From a virus, in the IMG/VR virus record IMGVR_UViG_3300042892_000616, positions 1 through 27,560 of that record: DNA of 27,560 bases; one strand, given 5' to 3'. Positions 19,009 through 25,445 of this stretch are shown here, piece by piece (positions within the stretch are counted from its first letter, which is position 1; every line of letters starts with the position of its first letter). Made by a program: the position numbers and the translations under genes. Below the pieces are notes generated by a model that saw only the letters and a program-made list of their open reading frames with translations, had not been told where the DNA came from and ran no database searches.

Positions 19009-19290
19009 TTACTCCATCGTTAATGACTGCCATGTCATTCCCCAGTCATCTTTACTCTTGTGGCTGGCAAACTCTTTAGATATTTCCCCGTTTTCTAAAT
19101 ACACTCCGCCCCATACACCCCACTCTTTGCCTGAAATTCCAACAGAAAAACATTCTTTTCTTACTGGACAGGAAGAACATAGTGCATCAATTGCTGGTCT
19201 TAATAGTTCGTCGTCTTCATATTTATCAAAAAACAAATTTGTATCATAATCTAAACAAACAGCATCATCTTTCCATTTATACTTATTCAT
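19009..19290 (-). CDS. WhiB-family Fe-S transcription factor
   Basis: This 93-residue protein has Cys12, then Cys38, Cys41 and Cys47 in the order C-x25-C-x2-C-x5-C, and GVWGG at 58-62, all diagnostic of WhiB-like proteins. The four Cys should hold a [4Fe-4S] cluster; WhiB proteins bind the primary sigma factor and redirect transcription. A basic C-terminal segment is present but short. The ATG directly follows the preceding stop. WhiB is confined to actinobacteria and their phages, so it fixes the host group. Confidence 0.92.
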   Translation of the reverse strand: MNKYKWKDDAVCLDYDTNLFFDKYEDDELLRPAIDALCSSCPVRKECFSVGISGKEWGVWGGVYLENGEISKEFASHKSKDDWGMTWQSLTME

Positions 19291-19503
19291 TTAGATCACA
19301 TACTTATCAGGAATTTCCCATCCTTGACTAGAAGGAATAAAAACTTTTTTCATTTGCCACTTATTATTATTATAAACACCAAACTTTGAGTAGTAGGCCT
19401 TCTCTGATGGAAAGGTCTCAACCACTGTCCAACCGTCCCAAGACAGTTGCTTGTTCTTTTTGACTATTGATTCCATAGTCTCTAATGAACTAATTATTTT
19501 CAT
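19291..19503 (-). CDS. Small hypothetical protein before whiB-like gene
   Basis: This 70-residue protein is preceded by a promoter with a 42-nt leader and a GGAAA ribosome site. It is a mixed alpha/beta sequence with several Trp and a basic character (WDGWTVVETFPSEKAYYSK). No family is recognised. It heads the WhiB transcription unit. Confidence 0.65.
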   Translation of the reverse strand: MKIISSLETMESIVKKNKQLSWDGWTVVETFPSEKAYYSKFGVYNNNKWQMKKVFIPSSQGWEIPDKYVI

Positions 19504-19522
19504 TGTGTTTCCATTCTCTTTG

Positions 19523-19605
19523 TGTGCAAAAGCACATTTAAAGCATACTAAATTCTACCAGAATACATACTGCTTGTCAAGTATTTGTTAGAATGTGTAC
19601 ACATT
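19523..19605 (-). promoter_or_regulatory. Promoter of the WhiB unit with palindrome and leader hairpin
   Basis: On the - strand, TTGACA (19580-19575), a 17-nt spacer and TAGAAT (19557-19552) form a strong promoter. AATGTGTACACATT (19592-19605), a perfect 14-bp palindrome, sits 11 bases upstream of the -35. The leader contains TGTGC-AAAA-GCACA (19523-19536, as read on +), a perfect hairpin. The layout suggests activator or repressor control. Confidence 0.7.
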
Positions 19606-19941
19606 TGTGTTTATGTTATTTAATTTTGATGCATAAACTATCTTTGACACATGCTCTTTTGGGTTAGACAAAAAAGCAAAATGATCAAGATCTGAAATAT
19701 TTTCTTCAAGCCACTGAGGAGTTACCTTGAATAACTTTATGCTCTTGCCTCTTGACTTCATACCCCTCTCAGAAAGGTTTGAGAACTCCATGGCCATCAT
19801 ATTAATATTGTTAGGTCCTGCGGAGTATAGAATAAACTCAGTGTCTTCTTCTTTTAATTCTGAAAGGGCAACAGCCATTGATCTAAGGAATATGTTGTAG
19901 TTACTAAAACTACTTGTCCCCTGAACCCCTACTATCATCAT
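19588..19941 (-). CDS. Rossmann-like (SLOG-type) phage protein
   Basis: This 117-residue protein starts with MMIVGVQGTSSFSNYNIFLRS, a Gly-rich beta-alpha start like that of SLOG/DprA-like nucleotide-binding proteins. LYSAGPNNINMMAMEF resembles the second nucleotide loop. It is common in large actinophages. It may bind a nucleotide or sense a ligand, but this is inferred from the fold only. It overlaps the upstream gene by 32 bases. GAAGGG precedes the start. Confidence 0.65.
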   Translation of the reverse strand: MMIVGVQGTSSFSNYNIFLRSMAVALSELKEEDTEFILYSAGPNNINMMAMEFSNLSERGMKSRGKSIKLFKVTPQWLEENISDLDHFAFLSNPKEHVSKIVYASKLNNINTNVYTF

Positions 19942-20326
19942 TAATCCCTTCTCTAAGTTTATCCATGATAAACAGCATCTTATCTAATTGTACCTTATCC
20001 ATACCCATGGTGTCAACTTGCTCTGCTGCCTCTTTGTTGATCAAATCGTTTACCAGAGGTGCTTTATAAAAAATGTTATCCTTGATCCAGTATGCATTTC
20101 TATCAAAAATGATTACCTTGATATTTGTTTTATCGTATTGAATTGTTGACTGAGTTCTGGTCTTTAATCTTCTTGAATTATTTTTTCTGGTGCTATATCT
20201 GTGCTGCAGCATTGACTGGCTTATGATGGGTGGACGATTATTTTTTATACTATTCTTTAATAAATAGGTATAGAAAAGTAGCAAAACAATTAGTGTTGTT
20301 CCGATTGCACCATATAAGTTATTCAT
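19910..20326 (-). CDS. Membrane-anchored basic protein
   Basis: I choose ATG 20326 after AGGGG (138 residues); GTG 20332 would add two. One membrane span (residues 7-25) is followed by a basic region (STRKNNSRRLKTRTQ) and a C-terminal helical part. The family is unknown. It is coupled to the SLOG-type gene downstream. Confidence 0.65.
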   Translation of the reverse strand: MNNLYGAIGTTLIVLLLFYTYLLKNSIKNNRPPIISQSMLQHRYSTRKNNSRRLKTRTQSTIQYDKTNIKVIIFDRNAYWIKDNIFYKAPLVNDLINKEAAEQVDTMGMDKVQLDKMLFIMDKLREGINDDSRGSGDK

Positions 20327-20350
20327 AAACACCCCTATACCCCTAGTATA

Positions 20351-20680
20351 TCAGTTTTTGTTGTATAGGACCCTTATTATTTCTTCCATAATAACTCTTT
20401 GATCTTTGTCTAAAGATTTTACGAGCATGGCATCAAAAGCCTTTGGTCCAAGTTTAACAACTGGATCTTTTTCCATTATGTCCATATCGAGAAATCCTTT
20501 TTCCCACAATTTCATAGTTACATCTGAAAAATATATTGATAAGTCTTCGCTTAGTTTTGAGTCAATCTCTTTTAGTCTTTCTGTAGGTTTGTACATTGGT
20601 TCACCAGTTTCTGAATCTCTTCCAGCAAACTCTAGACCGCCATTAAGAATTAAATTATCAACAATGTCAAAATCATCCAT
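20351..20680 (-). CDS. Conserved acidic phage protein
   Basis: ATG 20680 follows AAGGGA and gives 109 residues. The sequence is helical and acidic, with LNGGLEFAGRDSETGEPMYKPTERLKEI followed by FSDVTMKLWEKGFLDMDI. I recall this layout from uncharacterised actinophage proteins. It lies after the thioredoxin gene with an eight-base overlap, within the endolysin-led operon. Confidence 0.7.
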   Translation of the reverse strand: MDDFDIVDNLILNGGLEFAGRDSETGEPMYKPTERLKEIDSKLSEDLSIYFSDVTMKLWEKGFLDMDIMEKDPVVKLGPKAFDAMLVKSLDKDQRVIMEEIIRVLYNKN

Positions 20681-20942
20681 CTGAATCCCTTTGGTCAGAA
20701 ACAAAATCTAAAAACTGATCTTTTGTTTTTGCCCCGTTCATTCTTTTTATTTCTTTGCCATCTTGAAGTAAGATATATGTTGGAACAGATTTTATAGAAA
20801 ACTTTTTTACTAAGTCTAACTCTGAATCAGCATCAATAAAAACAAAGTCTATAATTCCATCACGCTTTAAATCTTCTGCAATAGGCTTTGTTCTTTGACA
20901 CGGATTGCACCACTCTGCTGTAAAGTAAAGTACATGGCTCAC
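20673..20942 (-). CDS. Thioredoxin-like protein
   Basis: This 89-residue thioredoxin fold has WCNPC (Cys12, Cys15) after LYFTAE, and the cis-proline block VPTYILLQDG. It is shorter than classical thioredoxin (about 105) because the N-terminal strand is missing. It should reduce disulfides; AhpC, the GPx-like proteins or ribonucleotide reductase are possible partners. It overlaps the TNase gene by four bases. Confidence 0.88.
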   Translation of the reverse strand: MSHVLYFTAEWCNPCQRTKPIAEDLKRDGIIDFVFIDADSELDLVKKFSIKSVPTYILLQDGKEIKRMNGAKTKDQFLDFVSDQRDSDG

Positions 20943-21346
20943 TTGCCAGACTTCTTTCTAGCCTTTGCAAGAGCATCAAAATCCTTAACCTTTGTATCAC
21001 CTAGGTATCCCCAGGCATATCCATCGTTAATCATCATATCGTTAAGAGATACTGTGTCTCCATTGATATATACCCAGCCTAAAATGCGACCATACTTTTC
21101 AGATGAATCCATCTTCTCAGTCTTAATAACAACAGACTTGGCATCCTTTAGAGCCTTTTTTAGATACTCTTTAGACTCAAGACCAAGGGCCTTCTCTTTA
21201 AGGTCCTTAGTACGAGACTCAGGGGTATCAATACCAGCCAATCTCACACGGGACTGAAACAAAATATCAAACCCTAAATCAATAAGAACATCAATGGTAT
21301 CTCCATCTACGACATTCTCTACTTTTCTTACATAGTATTCATACAT
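20939..21346 (-). CDS. TNase-like nuclease (SNase family)
   Basis: This 135-residue protein has the staphylococcal-nuclease core: VVDGDTIDVLI, VRLAGIDTPE and GRILGWVYING, with catalytic Asp, Arg and Glu positions present. No signal peptide is seen, so it should act in the cytoplasm, perhaps on host DNA or RNA. The start overlaps the upstream stop (TAATG). The length fits the family's catalytic domain. Confidence 0.88.
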   Translation of the reverse strand: MYEYYVRKVENVVDGDTIDVLIDLGFDILFQSRVRLAGIDTPESRTKDLKEKALGLESKEYLKKALKDAKSVVIKTEKMDSSEKYGRILGWVYINGDTVSLNDMMINDGYAWGYLGDTKVKDFDALAKARKKSGK

Positions 21347-21600
21347 TAGTAATCTTCTCCCTTAGACTTATTTTCAATAAGTTTGTCTCTTTCATCAAGA
21401 ATAGTTATTGCAAAAGCCATCATCTTTTTATATCCTTTAGGGTTATCCATAATCTTGTTATAGTGGTGTCCACAAAACATTAAGTCTCCAGATATTCCAG
21501 TTACTTGAACTAGGGCTTCTGCCGAACAAGTGTCACATCTATCTAATGGGGATAGAGTCCATTGCTTTTCTTTTACAGTTGTGTTAGTCATTGTAATCAT
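21346..21600 (-). CDS. DUF7455-like zinc-ribbon protein
   Basis: I choose ATG 21600 (84 residues); 21591 is an alternative. CDTCSAEALVQV and LMFCGHHYNKI match the pattern of a small actinobacterial/phage family (DRCDxCxAxA...ELxFCGHH). Two Cys and a Cys-Gly-His-His provide a zinc site. The function is unknown; a metal-bound protein or nucleic-acid contact is likely. Confidence 0.8.
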   Translation of the reverse strand: MITMTNTTVKEKQWTLSPLDRCDTCSAEALVQVTGISGDLMFCGHHYNKIMDNPKGYKKMMAFAITILDERDKLIENKSKGEDY

Positions 21601-21610
21601 AGTATACTGC

Positions 21611-21796
21611 CTATTTCTTTCTATTATCAGTGGAATAAAATCCACTACCGTTGAAAACTGCTCCTACATTAGAGTATACACGAGTTAGATCAGAATTGCA
21701 AGTCTCACACTTATATCCTGGATCATCAGAAGCAATTGGCCTTTCTTTTATGAAATTATCTATACATTTACTGCAATGATATTCATATAAAGCCAT
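21611..21796 (-). CDS. FmdB-like zinc-ribbon protein
   Basis: This 61-residue protein begins MALYEYHCSKC, has KCETC later, and ends with FNGSGFYSTDNRKK. This combination is the FmdB family signature (Y-E-Y-x-C-x2-C ... C-x2-C ... GSGFYxTDY). FmdB proteins are small zinc ribbons linked to regulation in bacteria. It starts at the ATG overlapping the upstream stop. Confidence 0.85.
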   Translation of the reverse strand: MALYEYHCSKCIDNFIKERPIASDDPGYKCETCNSDLTRVYSNVGAVFNGSGFYSTDNRKK

Positions 21797-21903
21797 TACT
21801 TCTTTTTCTTTTCTTTCACGGTCCAGATAGGGACATTGAGTTTATCTCCGCCCCACTCATAGCCAAGCAACTTTACTACTGCTCTGATTATTTTAATTCT
21901 CAT
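21796..21903 (-). CDS. 35-residue basic protein
   Basis: This short ORF overlaps both neighbours by one base. The sequence is basic, with GYEWGGDKLNVPIW in the middle and a KEKKKK end. It is probably translated through coupling. The function is unknown. Confidence 0.6.
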   Translation of the reverse strand: MRIKIIRAVVKLLGYEWGGDKLNVPIWTVKEKKKK

Positions 21904-22121
21904 TACTTTACCTTGCTTCCAAACTTAGCCCAAACTCTTTCATGAAGGAAGTATCCAAGTGCTTCCCAAGCAATATATCCTAATGCTCCAAGGGTTGCAT
22001 ACTCATACTCAACCTTGCCAGTCATAGCATAAGTTACTATTGCAATGATTCCAGCAACACCTACAAGGTGAAAGGTTTCCCAACTTACTGTCTTAAGTAA
22101 AGTTCTTTTAGTTGAATCCAT
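21903..22121 (-). CDS. DUF2061-like membrane protein
   Basis: This 72-residue protein starts KRTLLKTVSWETFHLVGVAG and ends with ALGYFLHERVWAKFG. These are the two hallmarks of DUF2061: KxxxKTxSWRxxH and the HERxW end. It has two membrane spans (about residues 18-35 and 43-60). The function is unknown. It lies directly after the endolysin gene with a one-base overlap and may assist lysis as a holin-like partner. Confidence 0.8.
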   Translation of the reverse strand: MDSTKRTLLKTVSWETFHLVGVAGIIAIVTYAMTGKVEYEYATLGALGYIAWEALGYFLHERVWAKFGSKVK

Positions 22122-22795
22122 TATCGGCCAACTCTTCCTTTGCTATCAGATGAAGCCTTTGCTTTTGCCTTGGCTTCTGCTTCTTCCCTGGCTTCCTTTT
22201 CTTTAAACTTTTGCAGTGTTGATGCAGGATCTGCTTTTGGAGTTGAAGGTTTTGCTGCTAACTTATTTAATAGTGGAGCATTTTCTTCACCAGTATAAAC
22301 TGGACGACCCCAACCAACAACAGCATTAACCAACTTCTTCTTGTTATTCTTTACATAGCCACGAGTCTTTTCTACGCACATTCCTCCGTTGCGTTGGTCT
22401 CCCTTTGCAGTTCCTGAAGTGTTGCCTTCAATAACTTGGATTGTTCCGTCGCCGTTGTTCTTAATGCAAAGACCTACATGTGAGATACGATTTACACCAT
22501 CTTCTGGGAAATCAAAATAGATCCAGTCTCCTGCTTGTGGGTCGTCATTACGAGCATCTGACCAACGCTCAGCCTTCTTAAACCAATCTGCTGCTGCTAC
22601 TGTTGATGCAGACTTAGGGAATGATTTTACTCCCGCAGTAAATGCACACCAAGAAACGAATGACTGGCACCATGGTTGGAAGTTAACCTTTATCCATGCA
22701 CCGTACTTTGTTTCGTTATCCTTTGGGCCTTCGATTGTGCCCACTTCCTTCTTTGCAATCTCTATAATTGCTTCTAATGATCCTTTTGCTGCCAT
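22121..22795 (-). CDS. CHAP-domain endolysin
   Basis: This 224-residue protein has a CHAP amidase/peptidase domain in residues 10-150. Cys43 (QPWCQSFVSW) is the nucleophile, His106 (ISHVGL) the base, and Glu123 (VIEGN) the third residue. GRP and a charged Ala/Lys/Glu-rich tail follow; no classical wall-binding repeat is evident. There is no signal peptide, so it needs a holin. A very strong AAAGGAGG site and a good promoter lead it. It heads an operon of about ten overlapping genes. Confidence 0.88.
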   Translation of the reverse strand: MAAKGSLEAIIEIAKKEVGTIEGPKDNETKYGAWIKVNFQPWCQSFVSWCAFTAGVKSFPKSASTVAAADWFKKAERWSDARNDDPQAGDWIYFDFPEDGVNRISHVGLCIKNNGDGTIQVIEGNTSGTAKGDQRNGGMCVEKTRGYVKNNKKKLVNAVVGWGRPVYTGEENAPLLNKLAAKPSTPKADPASTLQKFKEKEAREEAEAKAKAKASSDSKGRVGR

Positions 22796-22820
22796 GATGG
22801 CCTCCTTTGAGTTATAGTTA

Positions 22821-22850
22821 ATTATAGCATATTTGATAAAGACCTGTCAA
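22821..22850 (-). promoter_or_regulatory. Promoter of the endolysin operon
   Basis: On the - strand, TTGACA (22850-22845), an 18-nt spacer and TATAAT (22826-22821) lead a leader of about 20 nt with AAAGGAGG. Its -35 overlaps the -35 of the divergent oxygenase promoter. Confidence 0.8.
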
Positions 22851-22871
22851 TATACTTCAAAGGTGTATACT
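22844..22871 (+). promoter_or_regulatory. Divergent promoter for the fifth oxygenase
   Basis: CTGTCA (22844-22849), a 16-nt spacer and TATACT (22866-22871) are followed by six bases and the ATG at 22878. The TGTCAA bases serve as the -35 for both strands, so the two promoters cannot be used at the same time. Confidence 0.6.
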
Positions 22872-22877
22872 ATATAT

Positions 22878-23435
22878 ATGATAATAACAAATCCAGATCC
22901 AAACATTTTTGTCATTAAAGATTTTATATCTGAGGATGAGGCAAAAATCCTTGTGGACTTAGCAGTTAACGCTACAGAAGAAGAATGGTCTAAGTATAAC
23001 TATACAGAAAGACATAAAAATGATGAGTGGGAAGATAGAATGCTTATTCTTGAACACTGCTCAGGATTTTTAGATAAACAAAATAAGATTGTTAGTGATA
23101 CCTTTAATAATATTAAAAAAGAAATAGGCAAAATACTTAAAAAAGATCTGTATGAATACACAGGATTTAGAACAATATATAGATCAGCCACAGGTCAAGA
23201 AATGAAAACACACAATGATCAGGGGCTTGGGCCTAGTTATAAATATGGAATAGTATTATATTTAAATGATGACTACCAAGGTGGAGAAATATACTATCCC
23301 CATCGTGGTATTGAGTTTAAACCAGAAGCATGTAGTCTTGTTTTACATCCAGCACATGAGGCATATAGGCACGGAGTTAAAGCAGTGTCTATTGGAACAA
23401 GATACTCAATGACAAGTTTTTTAAAGTTAAAATAA
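22878..23435 (+). CDS. 2-oxoglutarate/Fe(II) oxygenase, P4H-like, leaderless
   Basis: The frame opens at 22833, but promoter spacing sets the start at ATG 22878 (185 residues). It begins NIFVIKDFISEDEA. His112-x-Asp114 (THNDQG), YLNDDYQGGEIYYPHRG, His165 (YRHGV) and Arg175 (GTRYS) form a complete P4H-like active site. It is the only rightward gene in the right half. The block after HxD matches that of the oxygenase at 9642 (QGGEIYYP against NGGEIFFP), so they are probably paralogues. Confidence 0.85.
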   Translation: MIITNPDPNIFVIKDFISEDEAKILVDLAVNATEEEWSKYNYTERHKNDEWEDRMLILEHCSGFLDKQNKIVSDTFNNIKKEIGKILKKDLYEYTGFRTIYRSATGQEMKTHNDQGLGPSYKYGIVLYLNDDYQGGEIYYPHRGIEFKPEACSLVLHPAHEAYRHGVKAVSIGTRYSMTSFLKLK

Positions 23436-23438
23436 TCT

Positions 23439-24230
23439 TTAAACTCTTGCTAGAGTTGGGTTAAGAGCAGACTTTGCTCCTGCAATAGCCTTTTCAATTT
23501 CAGAACAAACAAAAGCATACTCTTCATTGAATATTTCCATTGATCTATCTTGACCTAATGATGGAGTTATTCCTTCTGAAATCATAAACTCTTTCAATGT
23601 TTTTTCAACATCATAGTTTAGAACTGTGCATGTAAAATGCTTCATAACATATCCATCTTTATCAATTAGATACTTCTCATAGTTTCCACCCATGTTGATT
23701 CCATCATAAAATCCGATGTTTAGCCATGGAGACATAAACTTTCCTTCTGTGTTTCCATCTTCTAGAGAATCTTTCATTACACGCAACTCAGACATTTGTG
23801 ATGAAATTTCTGCATATAGTTCATGAGGTGGCTTAGTCTCTTGACCTAGGCCATTTACTCCTGATGGAAGTCCGTTATCTAAAGTTTCATTTAATTTTTC
23901 GTGTGGAACTGAAGAAACCATTTCTGAATATTTAAAAGTAGTTCCGTATACATCTTCTCCGTAAGCCTTTGAGTCTAGCCCACATGTAATGCCTTCTGAC
24001 CACTTACCCTTAGTAACTCCTGGGCCACAGTAATCGTTTGTAGGTACCGCAATAATTTCAAAATCTTCGTTACTATACTTTTCTTGAAGCCACTGTAGGA
24101 CCTCTAGTTGATTAGCGTTACCGCAACCTACTGTTGTGTTTACGACTAAAGTAACCTTGCCTTTGTATTGCTCAAGGTGGTTTGGGGTGCCTTCTGCAGA
24201 GGCTAGGGGGATGTCATAAATTGATTTCAT
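23439..24230 (-). CDS. Glutathione-peroxidase-like thiol protein, copy 2
   Basis: This 263-residue paralogue of the protein at 6260-7021 shares VGCGNANQ (Cys36), PTNDYCGPG, GITCG, DVYGTTF and GGNYEKYLIDKDGYV. The same departures from classical GPx (Asp for Gln, Gly for Trp) are present, so they are lineage features and not errors. A small insertion lies in the middle (near residues 112-125). TATAAT (24242-24237) lies six bases before the ATG, with TTAACA as a possible -35. It converges on the oxygenase gene with a three-base gap. Confidence 0.82.
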   Translation of the reverse strand: MKSIYDIPLASAEGTPNHLEQYKGKVTLVVNTTVGCGNANQLEVLQWLQEKYSNEDFEIIAVPTNDYCGPGVTKGKWSEGITCGLDSKAYGEDVYGTTFKYSEMVSSVPHEKLNETLDNGLPSGVNGLGQETKPPHELYAEISSQMSELRVMKDSLEDGNTEGKFMSPWLNIGFYDGINMGGNYEKYLIDKDGYVMKHFTCTVLNYDVEKTLKEFMISEGITPSLGQDRSMEIFNEEYAFVCSEIEKAIAGAKSALNPTLARV

Positions 24231-24301
24231 GTATACATTATACTACTATTTTAAGAATTGTTAAAAGGCAGTTTTTGGTCATGCCCAGGACACTATTTAT
24301 T

Positions 24302-25177
24302 TTATCGGGATCCGAATGGATAAGATACGCCCAACACTACAGCCTTGCTCAAAGAACCTAGGTACTCTGCAAAACTTGTTGTGCTATTCTTTCCAATGAA
24401 TGTGGCTGCTGACTTTACAGTTGCAGCAGAGGTTCCAAACAAATCAGTTGAAGAGCCATTATACTTTGTGGTTCTAGTCTTACCAATAGCAGTTAGGTCT
24501 ACGCCTGGACCTCTATTTGATGCCTTCTCAAATACAGACTCAGACACCAATGCTGCTGTAGCAGTAACTCCAGGAATACATGAAGGGTATCCAATCACAT
24601 TCAAAGAACCATCATTTCCTGTAGCAGCAAATGTTGGAATATTCTTTGCATTTAAAGAACTAATTGCATTAGCAGTAACATTATCAGTAGAACATCTTGC
24701 TAAATTACCAGATGATATTGAAGCCTGACTAATTGAAACTGCATCAACGCTATACTTTGTAGCGTTATTTGCAACCCATTCAATAGCCTTGACTAGTGCC
24801 TCTTGTGTATTTAATGAGTTTCCAGCAGAACTAACCTCTGAGTATCGAACAAACAGAATCTTAACATCTGGGTTTGCAACTAGTGCAGCCTTGACCATGT
24901 AGTCTCCGTGATATGTTGGAGAGTTTAGATTTGTTGGCCATGGGGCTGATGCTGAGCCTTTTCCTTCCATAAATGTTTTACCATTTGGGCAACCAGTTTT
25001 TGAGTTTCCAGTTGATGTTGGTTGAGTTACACATGCTTCATAAATTACTGCAGGATGTTTTTCAGAGTTAATAGCAGTATCAATAATTGCCAAAACTCTT
25101 TGATCTTGTGCATGAACTGCTTGTGTAGTACCAATTAGAAGTACGACAGATGATAGTGCTAGTATTACCTTTTTCAT
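24302..25177 (-). CDS. Secreted subtilisin-like serine protease (S8)
   Basis: ATG 25177 follows AAGGAG and gives 291 residues. A signal peptide (MKKVILALSSVVLLIG, cleavage near VHA-QDQ) is present. Catalytic Asp33 (IIDTAI), His90 (HGDYMV) and Ser250 (FGTSAA), with oxyanion Asn188 (TGNDG), complete a subtilase. No propeptide of the usual length separates the signal from the catalytic domain. Four Cys (49, 63, 162, 200) could form disulfides outside the cell. Cleavage of a surface or virion protein is possible. Confidence 0.85.
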   Translation of the reverse strand: MKKVILALSSVVLLIGTTQAVHAQDQRVLAIIDTAINSEKHPAVIYEACVTQPTSTGNSKTGCPNGKTFMEGKGSASAPWPTNLNSPTYHGDYMVKAALVANPDVKILFVRYSEVSSAGNSLNTQEALVKAIEWVANNATKYSVDAVSISQASISSGNLARCSTDNVTANAISSLNAKNIPTFAATGNDGSLNVIGYPSCIPGVTATAALVSESVFEKASNRGPGVDLTAIGKTRTTKYNGSSTDLFGTSAATVKSAATFIGKNSTTSFAEYLGSLSKAVVLGVSYPFGSR

Positions 25178-25191
25178 TTTTCTCCTTGTTT

Positions 25192-25410
25192 TTATTGTTT
25201 GATTTTTAAAACTACTTGGCATGGGTCGCCACCTGCTTCCCACTCTTCTTGCTCTTCTTCTGACATAAAGGGATCTCCTTCATGAGTGTTGCAGAACGGT
25301 TCTGTTATCCATCCCCGTTCAATTCCGTTGTCTAGCCAGATTTCAAACTCATTAAAGTCTGATTCTGTTTCTTGAATACCCTTTAGGATATCGTCAAATT
25401 CTTCGTTCAT
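25192..25410 (-). CDS. Small acidic phage protein (FCxTHxG type), leaderless
   Basis: This 72-residue acidic protein contains FCNTHEGDPFMSEEEQEEWEAGGDPC, a pattern I recall from many actinophage small proteins. The two Cys and His may bind metal. Its ATG lies six bases after TATACT, with a perfect TTGACA at the 17-nt distance. It precedes the protease gene by 14 bases. Confidence 0.78.
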   Translation of the reverse strand: MNEEFDDILKGIQETESDFNEFEIWLDNGIERGWITEPFCNTHEGDPFMSEEEQEEWEAGGDPCQVVLKIKQ

Positions 25411-25416
25411 ATTAAA

Positions 25417-25445
25417 AGTATACTCCTAAAGGCTAACTATGTCAA
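25417..25445 (-). promoter_or_regulatory. Promoter for the small acidic protein and the protease
   Basis: On the - strand, TTGACA (25445-25440), a 17-nt spacer and TATACT (25422-25417) are followed by six bases and the ATG at 25410. The -35 lies in the end of the Ntn-hydrolase gene. Confidence 0.8.
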
